Assembly: GCF_000972845.2 (NCBI RefSeq)
Contig: NC_040032.1
Span: 9,088,334-9,152,333 of the forward strand
Length of the DNA stretch: 64,000 bases
Direction of reading: 5' to 3'
Source of the DNA: Larimichthys crocea
Taxonomy: Eukaryota > Chordata > Actinopteri > Sciaenidae
Shown: one piece after another, positions 53,591-64,000 of the stretch
How the letters are laid out: each line of letters opens with the position of its first letter
Numbering within the stretch: the first letter of the stretch is position 1
The notes under the pieces: model-generated
Told to the model about the DNA's origin: nothing
The model's database searches: none
Seen by the model: only the letters and a program-made list of their open reading frames with translations
Program-made: the position numbers and the translations under genes

Positions 53591-53783
53591 TGCAGGCTGA
53601 CAGAGCCGCAGAACTTTGAGTTGTGTCGGTCGGTGCAGGATGGTGTGAACTTCACTGAAGACCCTGAACTCAACACAAACTCTCTCTGGCTCCGAGTCTG
53701 ACCTGGTGTTTGAACGCAACATTTCTCACCTGTGTGATTATTTTTATTTTTTATTAGTTATTAGTTTTGCACGTGAGCCTGAC

Positions 53784-54404
53784 ATGGCTGAGGCACCGCC
53801 GCCGCCACAGGTCGAAATAGACCCGGAATTTGAGCCTCTCTCCCGGCCGCGGTCCTGCACCTGGCCGCTCCCCAGACCGGAGCTCAGCGACCCGGCCAGC
53901 TCCAACACGTCCTCCCCGGCAGCGTCTGTGCAGCAGGAGCCGGGAGCAAACCCGGAGTTCATCAGCAGCCTGGGCTTGCTGGAGGAGGACTATGAGGAGT
54001 ACGCGGAGCAGAAGCCGCCGGTGCTCTGCACGGACTTCCAGTGTCGGGACGCAAACTGTGCGCATCTCCATCACCACCACCACCACCACCACCATCACCT
54101 CCTCCAGCAGCAGCAGCAGCTCCCGGCTCAGCTGCCTCCTCAGCAACAAGTGCCTCCTCCTCCTCCTGCTCCTCCTGCTCCTGCTCCAGGTGGTGTCGCA
54201 CCTCTGGGCAGCTCCGGCCAGAGGAAGAGCAGCACGTCCCGGCGGAACGCCTGGGGCAACATGTCGTACGCTGACCTGATCACCAAGGCGATAGACAGCT
54301 CACCTGAGAAGAGGCTCACACTGTCCCAGATCTACGACTGGATGGTGAAGAGCGTGCCGTACTTCAAGGACAAAGGAGACAGCAACAGCTCCGCGGGCTG
54401 GAAG
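53784..54404 (+). CDS. foxo1: Forkhead box protein O1, exon 1 (N-terminal part)
   Basis: Insulin/AKT-regulated transcription factor. This exon encodes 207 residues. It has the N-terminal AKT/14-3-3 site RPRSCTWP (Thr 26, human Thr24), a histidine run of ten near residue 96-107, glutamine and proline runs, and the first half of the forkhead domain ([20 protein letters not shown] from residue 155, [17 protein letters not shown]). It ends at SAGWK with donor GAAG|gtgagt, the conserved FOXO split inside the forkhead domain. The start ATG directly precedes [17 protein letters not shown]. The second exon (forkhead helix 3, transactivation domain) is not in the window, consistent with the long first intron of FOXO1. 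MRPS31 is also a neighbour of FOXO1 in human. Confidence 0.95.
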
Positions 54405-54823
54405 GTGAGTGCACCTGAGGGCTGATGACGTAAAGAAAGGTGTAAAAAAAACTACAAATATGGAAGAAAACAACACACAAATCAGTGTGTGCAGAGTTTA
54501 ATACATGCAAAGTCCTCATTCATGTTAAAGCGTCACACCTGTCCTCACACACGGTGTCCAGGTGTTGTCATTTCCTAAAGAAACCACAAAAAGTTGTTGA
54601 TGATGTCATCCTGCACCCGGGTACAGCATGTACAAATTTAAACATCCAATCAAACGCCTTTTAGCTCTGTAACCCTTGACGACGGGCCCTTTAAGACATT
54701 TTGACAAATCACAGGTAACGTTCGTTATGTCGTCAGTCACACCTGTGTTTCTAAAACACCTACAGAGGTGATTCAGCTTCATATTGACGCCTGACAGGCG
54801 GCACACGTGCATGTTTAACGTGT

Positions 54824-54919
54824 TTAAACATTAAAAATATTGGTTTGAAATTAAAGCCAGCATGCAAACATGCGTTTGCATGCTGGCTTTAATTTCAAAC
54901 CAATATTTTTAATGTTTAA
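54824..54919. repeat. Perfect inverted repeat, 46-base arms, 4-base loop
   Basis: Arms 54824-54869 and 54874-54919 are exact reverse complements around atgc, 420 bases into FOXO1 intron 1. It contains gccagcatgcaaac on the left arm. No mismatches were found on base-by-base comparison. Confidence 0.95.
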
Positions 54920-57172
54920 CAAGAAGAAAATCAAACTGTTTCTCTCATCCGTGAACGTGTTTTTCATTCTAACGACATCTCCGGTGAGGATGTCGCGTGA
55001 GCCTCGATCTAAACGAGGTGAATAAAGTTCAGGAAACATCGGTGGGAACAATCTAGTACCAAAACACACTGACTCACAGTCTGTGCAACATTTCCACAGT
55101 CATGGAAAAACCTGCTGAAATTTAAGGCCTGGAAGTGTTTTGGAAATATTTAGTACAAAGGGGGGAGAAGTTGGAGAAGAAGCCTTCGCCTGCACAAACA
55201 CGTTAATCCAGGTCTTTATATCGTGATCTTAAAATCTGCACACTCCAACAGAAAAGTCCGATTTGAGCTTCCTGTAACCTCTGCGTCCTCGTGAGACGTC
55301 ATTTCAGAGTTATGTCAGGAAATGCCTTCATGGACCTCAATCAAATATAGTTCTCATTGTTTAACCCTCCCTCACGGCTCGTGCGATGACTTATAGCTTC
55401 TCCGCGGATCTTTAACCACACTTTGTAGGTGCAGTGGCCGATGGGAAGCGGCGTGGAGTAAACTGTCCCGATACAATAACAGGAGGCGACGCAAACAGCT
55501 CAATCAGTGTTGGGGAGTGTGTCGGAGGGGAAGGGGGCTCGGAGAAGGGAACGCTGGGAACGACGTCAAACATCCTCCATTCCTGAGCCGTGGCTCATAT
55601 CTCTGTGTCCCCTGTCTTCTAGAGTTTCCTCAGCGGATGCGAACGCCTGGAGAAAGGGATCGCCGCTCTTTATCCGGTCACTTCCTGCCCTGGCCTCTCT
55701 CGGGCTGGAGGTGTTTGTGTTTGTTCAGTTGTGCTTTTAGTGCCAAAATCTGCGAGCGTAACACCTGTTTGACGGCTCGCCACGACACGTCACGTTCCCG
55801 GGTTTTTCCCATTTGTTGTTTTGAGCGTTGAGCCCTCACAGATCCTCCAGCATCCCTGCAGACTCTCATTTTATCTACAGGTGAACACGTTTCTCAGATT
55901 TGTTGGGCACAACTCGATGAACCTCGAGTCCGGGTTTGTTTTTTCAGGATCTGAGCTGTTGGAGGGAAACGTTGGTTTCATCCTGTCAGATTCAAGCGAA
56001 GCAGCAAAGTCCGTGTGGATTTGTGAACAATAGACGCGGCGTGTTTATCTTTAATATTAAATCGACACATCTCGACTTCAGCCTCTTGCATTCCTGAATG
56101 TTGGCACACTCGCCTGGGCCTTGGAGCCGCCGGCTGACGGTTATTTTTACACTTTTCCTGTTAAAAAAACACGACGGTCCCCCCACAATGAACTATGATG
56201 CATTTCCTGTGGAGTGGGATGGAAAACAGTGCCATGTGTGAACATCCCCCGCCCTGCAAAACACGAGGGTCAGGGCTGGAAAAGAAAAAGAAGAAGAGGA
56301 GGAACGTGCACGGGTCGTGTTTGTGCATGGACATGAAGTCACCATCCAACATCTCTTGTTGTGTTTGGTGTCATCTCCCGCTCCATGTGTTGACTTTAGG
56401 GTCAACATGCGTGATTGTAATGACAGATAGAGATAAGTCAGCAGAGACCTCATGGTGGGCGGAGGGCGTTCGGCTTTGTACCTCGCTGATTATACAGCTC
56501 CACCTAAAAAACTGAAGGTGGGTGGAGGGCAGGGCGAGGGCGATGCTGCTGCCGCCTCGACAGCTTCCTGTCTCCCTCGTGTCACGGGGAGTTTGTTTTT
56601 GTGTTCTCCCTCTAAAACCATGCGAGGCGCTCGGTGGAGGACGGGTTCCCCCGGGGCGGCTGGGTGGTCGATGAGTGGCAGCGTCTGTTTTCCTCACTGA
56701 ACTGTGACCTTCAGTAATGGAACAGGAAGTGGCTCCTCTGAGTTTAACTGGCACAGAGTTCATCTCCAAACACTGAACGACAGTTTCACCTGCAGGTTCT
56801 TTGTGTGTTTGCGGCGCTGCAGATATCAGTCTGTGTGTTTTTGTCTGTTGTGAAGCAGCTCATGTTACTCTCTGATTGAACAGTCTGCACACCGACTGTA
56901 TTTGTTCACGACTCGACCTGCATTACAACAACTTCCCTCAGGTCGAGTGTCAGTTGACGGACGAGCAGGTTACATGCATGATACATGCGTGAGTACAGCA
57001 TGCACAAGTATTAATGAAGTTTATATCTGTGCCATGTCTCAGTTCTCTTTTTTGGCGGTTTTAATTGCAGAGATTATAAAAATCATTTTACGTCCTCGAA
57101 TTGAGACGACACTTCTGAAATCAGAGCACTACAGCAGGAAGTACACAGAGTACACAGAGTACTACATAAGAG

Positions 57173-57710
57173 TAGGGATGCACCGATATCGATATATGTC
57201 AAATAATAAATAAAGTTAAACATAAAGATTTTGTACAGACTGAAAATCATGCAAACTGAATATTTGAATATCTTCCTTCATTCTCAAAACACGTTTTACT
57301 TCTTTACTTTATAACGAGGTTACAGGGCTACCATAAATATCATATATTACTCATCGGACCGATGCCGATATATCGTGCATCAGCATCAGTAAATCGGCGT
57401 CGGTCCAGACCGACACACTGAGCTTCACAGCGGCTCTTCAGAAACCTGCGGGACGTCACGGACACGCCGTCCATTCTTTGTACCGTCGGCGTTGTTACAC
57501 TTGGAGTGTAGTTGCTAGCTCGCGATGTCTTCGTCCTGCAGAAGACGTGGACGGACTAAACGCTGCTGCACCGGCTGGTTTCACAAACTCTCATCTGAGA
57601 CAACTTTGATGTGAACATAGAAGATAAAACCCGGCTGTGTAATCACTGTGACATGATTGGAGTATTGTACTCGTGGGCACGTTATCGTGCTGACATGAGT
57701 GAGCGTGCGT
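57173..57710. mobile_element. hAT-type remnant
   Basis: Begins agggatgcaccgatatcg and has ccgatatatcgtgcatc at 57364-57380, an inverted pair typical of hAT terminal repeats. Downstream (57620-57700) a short frame reads CNHCDMIGVLYSWARYRADM, with a zinc-finger-like CxxC, possibly a transposase N-terminal relic. Decayed. Confidence 0.5.
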
Positions 57711-58805
57711 CTAATCTATAAAATCTAAAGTTTTACTTTAGTTTCCACGTTCTGATGAGTCAAGGGTGAATTCTGAAATGAGTCACCGTCACACAAGCTT
57801 TTCATTTCTGGCTCGGTGAACTCAGCCCGGGGACACCGGCCCGATAACAGAAGGCTGAATAACTGCCAGCTATTTGTCTCGGGATCACAAGGTTAAAAAA
57901 GAACGGGGCCTGCCCTGAGCTTAAAGAGGCCCACTCAAAGCTCCGAGTAACCCCCATGAAGAAAAGGGAGGCTCGGGGCCGGGGCTTTTCAAAGACGAGC
58001 GCCGCTGGCTCGAGGGAAGGAGGGGAGCAGTCAGCTGACGGGCTCTGTGGGCCGAGTGTGTACAGTCTGCTGTCTACACATGTGTGAGTCTGAGGAATCT
58101 GTGGCATGTGGCTTTCTGCATTGTCCTGCAGCCTGCGTAGGACAATAAACCCCCCAGCACACACCGCGAACACCCCGGTGTTATGTTCACAAAAAGAAAA
58201 AAGGAACCTGGCCTCAAATCCATTAAAGACACGGGCGGCGAGGAAGGTGAAGAAACGTCCGATCATGTCACTCAAGAGATTAGATTGGAAATGTTTTTTT
58301 GCTTCTTCCTCGTCATGTGATGATGTCTAACCGTGTCCGTCATGTTGTTTATCTGAAGCTGGACACAGAGCTCCACGTCCACGTCCCACGTGAAGCAGAA
58401 GTAGGTCACCTCAGCTTTGATGCTCGGCGTTAATGAAGCATCCTGCATTGTGCCTGCAGTGATGGGGAGGCCACATGCTGCTGCAGCTCGTCTCCACACC
58501 GCCCTGGAACACGACGTTCAGGTCCCACGCTCGCTTACGCTTCCTGGGTCAGAGGAGAAATGACGGGGGAGGTTGCACAGGAAGATACCGACAGGAAGTG
58601 GCTTCTCGTTTTTACTGTAATCTGTGCAAGCGCTGCACTCTGCACAGCAGATACCTGACAGCAGTGACACGTTCAGTACAGTGTATCAAATCAGACAGTG
58701 ACACGTTATTCATCATTTTACTAAGTTTGAAATATTAAACAACAGTAAATAAGTTTTGCATGTGTACACTGATTATTAGTATTTAAGGCAGCATGTAAAT
58801 CAGAG

Positions 58806-59740
58806 TTTGTCAGAGAATATTACTGACTGTACTCGAGTATTTCTTCTGGTTACATTACTTCTGATCAAACAGCCAATCAGCGTCTGTGTTTCAGCCTTTT
58901 ATTTCACCAAGCTCTCACCAACCACTAAAAGTCAGTCCCACATTTACTCTTGTCCGGCGGCTTCTTGCTCGCTCACTCTCTCCTTTTCTCTTCTTAGCTT
59001 CCTCCGTCAGCGTCCTCTTCACTCTCTTCTCCTCTGCCATCATGTCCATAGAAGCTGCTGAGCCTGGTTACCTCCTCTTCTTCTTCCTGGTCGTCCATAA
59101 CGCCTGTTGGTACAAACACTCAGTCCGTCAGCTTGGCGGTGAGCTCAGAGCGACGGGTACCCGTCGCTCTGAGCTCACCGCCAAGCTGACGAACTGCTCT
59201 AACAGCAGCTAACAGACTGAGCTAACATGATCTAACAGCAGCTACAGCTGTCAGCAGTTTACTTCACTGTCCATCATAAACTCTGTAAATCACAGAGAGT
59301 TGAGGCGGAGCAGCCGGAGGACATCAGAGGGAAAACCAGAAAACATTTCCTCCATAAAATGTTTTCGTCAGCGTCCTCTTCACTCTCTTCTCCTCTGCCA
59401 TTATGTCCATAGAAGCTGCTGAGCCTGGTGACATTGCCCGCTCACCCAGCTCCGGTTCTGGCACGACACTGGTTCAGCTCCCCGTCAACACTCCTGTAAA
59501 CCTCTTCTTCTTCTTCCTCTTCTTCTTCCCCCGGTGCTCTGAGCTCACAGACTGGGCAGCCCGGCTAACAGACTGAGCTAACATGAGCTAACAGCAGCTA
59601 ACAGACTGAGCTAACATGAGCTAACAGCGGCTAACAAACTGAGCTAACATGAGCTAACAGCAGCTAACAGACTGAGCTAACATGAGCTAACAGCAGCTAC
59701 AGCTGTCAGCAGTTTACTTCACTGTCCATCAGGAAACTCG
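58806..59740. mobile_element. Dispersed element with palindromic core and gagctaaca repeats
   Basis: Shares its ends with 31200-31440 and its middle with 3479-3610. A stretch of about 70 bases (gccatcatgtccatagaagc...) occurs twice, at 59003-59075 and 59365-59435. gagctaaca minisatellite blocks are at 59195-59240 and 59560-59700. No coding frame resembling a transposase. Confidence 0.6.
59126..59191. repeat. 66-base perfect palindrome
   Basis: Zero-spacer palindrome centred between 59158 and 59159 (gggt|accc); both 33-base arms include gagctcagagcgacggg. Flanking bases 59125/59192 no longer pair. Confidence 0.95.
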
Positions 59741-60320
59741 GACCAACTTAATTATTAAAATTTCACTTTGTATATTTTACTTATTTGACTGTAGTCACTT
59801 TGCAGACTCACATAAATAATCTAAATAAATCAGATCAATAATATCGATGAAGTCTTCACCATAACGAGGCATCAGAGCTGAATGAGTTTAATCAGATTCA
59901 AAAAATAATCAGAAAATTGACGAGTATCCAATAATCATTGGAGCACGCTGGTTCATTACGTCACTGTGGATTCAGACTCATCAGGTCTCAGCAATAGGAA
60001 GCTGCTGTGCGTCGACATTGTGAACTACACAATCGCCGAGTTAACAGAAGTCCTTTTGTTTCCTCCGCGGCCGACGACTCAGGTCAAGAAGTTTTCCACA
60101 GCTGAACTCCAGATTAACATACTTCCTTATTTCACTGTTACTGTGTTTTTTGATTTATGGACGATTGTTCCACGTGTTTCCTCATTTTCCACGACTTTTG
60201 TTTAAAGACTCGTGGGCAGAGGCAGCACAGGGCGGCTGAGGGCAGCTACACCCACGCTGAGGTCAAGGACGCTGATTAGAAGAAGGTTAGACACTGAACC
60301 AGAAGAAATCAAATGTTTAA

Positions 60321-60755
60321 TGTCTAAAACCTGGACGTAATCTCTGTGACGTCCCCGCAGACTGTCTAAAACCTGGACGTAGTCTCCGTGACGTCCTCGC
60401 GGACTGTCTAAAATCTGGACGTAGTCTCCATGACATCCCCGCGGACTGTTTAAAACCTGGACGTAGTCTCCGTGACGTCCCCGCAGACTGTCTAAAACCT
60501 GGACGTAGTCTCCGTGACGTCCCCGCAGACTGTCTAAAACCTGGACGTAGTCTTTGAGACGTCCCCGCAGACTGTCTAAAACCTGGACGTAGTCTCTGAG
60601 AAGTCCCCGCAGACTGTCTAAAACCTGGACGTAGTCTCTGAGACGTCCCCGCAGACTGTCTAAGACCTGGACGTAGTCTCTGAGAAGTCCCCGCAGACTG
60701 TCTAAGACCTGGACGTAGTCTCTGAGACGTCCCCGCAGACTGTCTAAGACCTGGC
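60321..60755 (-). repeat. 42-bp minisatellite, array 4 (in FOXO1 intron 1)
   Basis: About ten clean units, inverted relative to array 1, with later units reading gagacgtccccgcagactgt. The minus strand has uninterrupted 14-residue repeat frames of about 200 codons in two registers; I regard both as non-coding. Confidence 0.95.
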
Positions 60756-61889
60756 TGCAGTGCATAGCGGCGGTGGTGTGATGCACGCTCACTGTAAACA
60801 CCGATCAATAGAGGAAGTAAACAGGACTCTGCTTCCTGTTTCACGGGGACACCGCTGAGTGAACTGAAGTAAAGATGTATTTTAATATTTCTGTATAATA
60901 TTTCATCAGGACGCATTGTCTCACAGTATTTTTGTGGTTTTCGCTGCACTCGTCGATGCAAATTGAATCTCTTCCCTCTTCTCGTTCATCGTTCTCCATC
61001 CATCATTGATATAAACAGAGTTACTGATTCGAGCAGCAGCTGCTCTGCAGCACTCGCTCTCCTGGGAGCTGGTCTCCTGTCTGTGGTCGTGTCTGGCGCC
61101 GTATGTAAAACGTTTGGACGCGAGGCCACTTTCACTGCGCCTGCACCTGCCCCTGCAAACCGGGCTCCTGTTTGTGACCGTTACTGCAGGCTCATGCTTC
61201 ACTACACAAAAAACAGCAGCTGCGACAGTTCGACTGTTTCCAGGTCCAGGAGGAGGAGTCACTTCAGTTTGTTTTGATGGCACCGATCACAGGCGAGATC
61301 ATCAGGTACATCGGAGGAGCTCGTCTTCCTCCGTCGTCCTCGTGCTGTGGAGCAACAGGTGGACTCAAGCTGCAGAGACAAATACTTTGTGCTGTGGTGC
61401 GATCACAGCGTTCCACATGTGGCATTTCAGAGGTCAGACTGAAAATAGATTTAGTCAGAAGCAGAAAGACTTTTCCCGTGTCCGGCATCCTTTCGCCGAC
61501 TGACCAGAACCAGTGTGACGTGTTTGGTTGTTACAATGATCAGAACTGAACGTTAAGCATGCAAAACTCAAGTGACCGAGTCATGAGCGGCAAAAAGCCA
61601 CAGATGAGCTTTTATGTCACTCTCAGGCCTCCATAATCTGTGTGGGAACCACAGAGAAAGGTCCCGTAACAATCACTTCATGAAGGAGTTCAGCAACAAT
61701 GATACACGCCGGCCGCCGTGGGTCACAGAGATAATGTGTGAGCGGCTCCTCCTGAGTTAGTGCAATGTCTTTTGTTCTCACTGGGTTTGAGGTGAGGTCT
61801 GTCTGAGACCAGGATTATCCCGGGCTCCTTCCCAGGACCCAGTCATGCAGCCCGTGATCTATTGTGGGCTCTAATCGGAGGGTGGAGAC

Positions 61890-61970
61890 ATTTGCATATT
61901 ACTTGTGATCTGTCGCTGGGTTGGTGGAATGAAAGTTTGGGTTGGTGCAGGTCCTCCACTAATGACTCAT
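61890..61970 (+). promoter_or_regulatory. Possible conserved enhancer in FOXO1 intron 1
   Basis: An ATTTGCAT octamer (61890-61897) and TGACTCA (61963-61969) followed by an ETS-like TTCCTG, in a non-repetitive stretch. Conservation cannot be assessed here. The remaining intron (54920-57170, 57710-58800, 61000-63500) shows no gene. Confidence 0.25.
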
Positions 61971-63509
61971 TTCCTGTCTTCGGTTACAGATTGAGATCAC
62001 GTAGAGAGAGAAAGGTCATGAATCAAATGAAGTCGGATTGAGCAATGCACTTTGTGGCGGTGCAGCAGCATGTGCAGGATGTCCTCTGACACAGGAAGCT
62101 TTATTTAAAAGCCAGCGGAGGAGCAGGGAGGAGTCCGGTTCAAGAGGAGGAGGAGGAGGAGGTGGAGGAGGGTTGTGTTGTGGTGAGTCAGAGAGTAGAC
62201 AGTCACATCCAACTCTTCTCCTCCTCCTTTCTGTTCCCGCTCCATCCAACCTGTTTGCATGTCTCTGTCAGCGCCGGGCCCGGCTGAGGAGCTCGTGTTC
62301 AGCCCACAGTGAACTCATTGACCCCCTCTCTCTCCTCTCTCTCCTCCCTCTCCTCCCTCCCTCCCTCACCCAGCTCTGCCAGCAAAAACATCTCACTCTG
62401 TCACCCTCCCCAGCCTCACTTCGAACTCCGTAACCTCCCCTCGCTTTTTCTTTTTCAGTCTCATTCATGCTGCCTCCGCTCTCAGGATCGGGCTTCACGA
62501 GGCGGCTGTTGATGTATAGTCTGAGATCCAGCTCGCCGTGGTTCAGTGCCTTTCTATGGAGACGCTCATCCAAAATAATACACGCGATATTTCTCAGCTT
62601 GTTCGCTTCCTACGATTATTTCAAGTATCAGTCGTACTCCAGAAATAACCCTTTTCCCCTCTACGTATTTAAATCCCTGACAGGAATAATCGGGTCATAA
62701 ATCCAAATGAAAGAAGACATAATTCTGTCGTATTAAAATGATGGAGTATGAGTCATATTTGGATGATGAATATGCTCTGAATGTATTTGCCCAAAGCTCT
62801 AAAACCCAACCCAAGACCAACATTTCAGAGACACACACAGACAATCCACCTATTGTTTGAGTGTGAGCGTCTTTATCTCCGCTCTGTCTCCCCCAGTTGG
62901 ATCCTGTGGTTGGGGACATCTGGCTTTGCTAACTGCAGGGAGCTGCTTTTGCATTCACATGGGGATTCGGGGGAAATTCCCTGCTCGTACGTCTTGTGTT
63001 GGACTTCAGATCGTAGCCACCATCCATGCGCACAAAATGAGTTTCATGTTAGGGAGATTTCTGCTCGCAGGCAGAGAGCTGGAGGCTGCACCGGTCGCTT
63101 CTCCTCAAACCAGCATTGTTTTTCTTCCTGAGAGAGTTACCGCAGGAGGCGCCTCTGCGTCCTTTTTAGGGCTGAAAACACCAGGCCTGAGCGAGGCCTG
63201 AGGTGTGTACATGTTAGCACAAGGACAAATGTGACCACGTCCGGATAAAAGTGCAAGTTGGTTAAACCCAAAGTTTTTTATTCTCTGAATGCGCAGACAC
63301 CCAGAGGCCTCTGCGTGATCTTCATGCATTTATATTTTCTGTATTTATGGAGCCGTGCACATAAAAACACACGGGAAACATCTGATATGATTCCTGCAGT
63401 GAGGAGGAAGCAGGACGACCACACGAATAAACTCTAATGTCGGGCTTCAAAGCGAACGCTCGATACAGAATTTCAAAAAATCATACAAGACGTCGCTCAG
63501 TCTGCCAAG

Positions 63510-63790
63510 CATGAGAACGACCATCCATCCATTTTGTTCCAACACATCCCAGCTCCTCCTGTAGGATCTGGAGACGGAGTCCTTCCAGCGGGTTCTGGGC
63601 ATCTGAGGCATCCTCACCTCATCTTCTCTACTCCGAGCTCCTCAATCTGTCTCTAAGACTGAGCCCGGCCACCCGGCAGAGAAAACTCATTTCAGCCAAA
63701 AGCTCGTGGTCATAGGTCAGGGTCGAAACGGAAAATCGAGTCTGCATTACTGCGGACGCTGCACGAATCCACAGGTCCATCTCACATTTT
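63510..63790 (-). mobile_element. Degenerate LINE fragment (RTE-like)
   Basis: Phrases ctactccgagctcctc, ctgtctctaagactgagc, cggccacccggcagag and gcattactgcggacgc belong to a very abundant teleost LINE that I recall as RTE-type. A tiny fragment of the same element end (gtccatccattttctgtcac) is at 14050-14069. Class assignment is from memory. Confidence 0.45.
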
Positions 63791-64000
63791 TAAGTCATCT
63801 GAAAAATAGCATGAACAGTATTTATCTTTAAATCCTCAGACGGAGTGAAGAGTTTAAAATGTTAGTTTGGCTGCTGGTTCTGTATGAACTGTTGTAAATA
63901 TCACACATTCACATTCAGACTCTCCTGACAGTCGCCTCGCAGGAGCACCAAATATTTATTTAGTGTAAAATAAATGTCCCCACATACGCCGTCCGTCGCT

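Noticed and set aside
53018..53722. 234- and 170-codon minus-strand frames rich in CCVHGPHTH
   Set aside because: They translate the VNTR and GT runs upstream of FOXO1.
55507..55869. Candidate second FOXO1 exon in the remaining window
   Set aside because: The expected continuation after SAGWK (NSIRHNLSLH) was not found in any frame downstream; these frames do not resemble FOXO.

Overview
The window is vertebrate nuclear DNA, almost certainly from a ray-finned (teleost) fish. Compact multi-exon genes with GT-AG introns are recognisable on both strands, embedded in CA/GT microsatellites, many minisatellites, tRNA-derived SINEs, LINE 3' ends and hAT-like elements. Nothing bacterial, viral or CRISPR-like is present.

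Layout: (1) 0.65-8.76 kb, minus strand: mitochondrial carrier SLC25A35. Its exons are surrounded by inverted partial copies of the same locus, with a 10-N gap at 4715-4724. (2) 9.8-11.8 kb: two minisatellites and a 69-base G tract. (3) 14.9-17.9 kb, plus: GRK1 (rhodopsin kinase), complete in 7 coding exons, flanked by arrays of one 42-bp minisatellite (10.8-11.8, 19.8-20.5, 21.1-21.6 kb; a fourth lies at 60.3-60.8 kb). (4) 23.1-27.4 kb, plus: a claudin-10 gene with two alternative first exons and four shared exons. (5) 30.4-31.7 kb, minus: SAT2-type acetyltransferase. (6) 32.6-35.7 kb, minus: TAF6 in 14 coding exons, with a non-coding first exon near 37.2-37.4 kb. (7) 39,568-39,577: a second 10-N gap, followed by a second, indel-ridden copy of about 28.9-39.6 kb (39.6-49.6 kb). 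(8) 48.8-51.9 kb, plus: MRPS31, whose signal-peptide exon lies inside the duplicated block. (9) 53.8-54.4 kb, plus: FOXO1 exon 1; the rest of the window is FOXO1 intron 1 with transposon fragments and two perfect palindromes.

The genes are not one pathway. They cover a mitochondrial carrier, photoreceptor desensitisation, tight junctions, polyamine/thialysine acetylation, general transcription, mitochondrial translation and insulin-responsive transcription. From memory of human locations, GRK1, CLDN10, MRPS31 and FOXO1 are on chromosome 13, SLC25A35 and SAT2 on 17p13, and TAF6 on 7q, so this is a mixed synteny block.

The strongest caution is assembly quality. Both gaps are exactly 10 N and both sit where a sequence is followed by a copy of itself (inverted at the first, direct at the second). 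One member of each pair carries dense single-base indels. Uncollapsed haplotypes from noisy long reads explain this best. Because the copies behave as alleles, they also reveal structural polymorphisms, notably a clean SINE presence/absence site.

I did not find a new multi-gene system. The most interesting biology is the claudin-10 alternative first exons with different extracellular-loop charge, the GRK1 C-terminal prenylation motif, a possible extended TAF6 N-terminus, the 42-bp minisatellite associated with a dispersed element, and the palindromes in FOXO1 intron 1.
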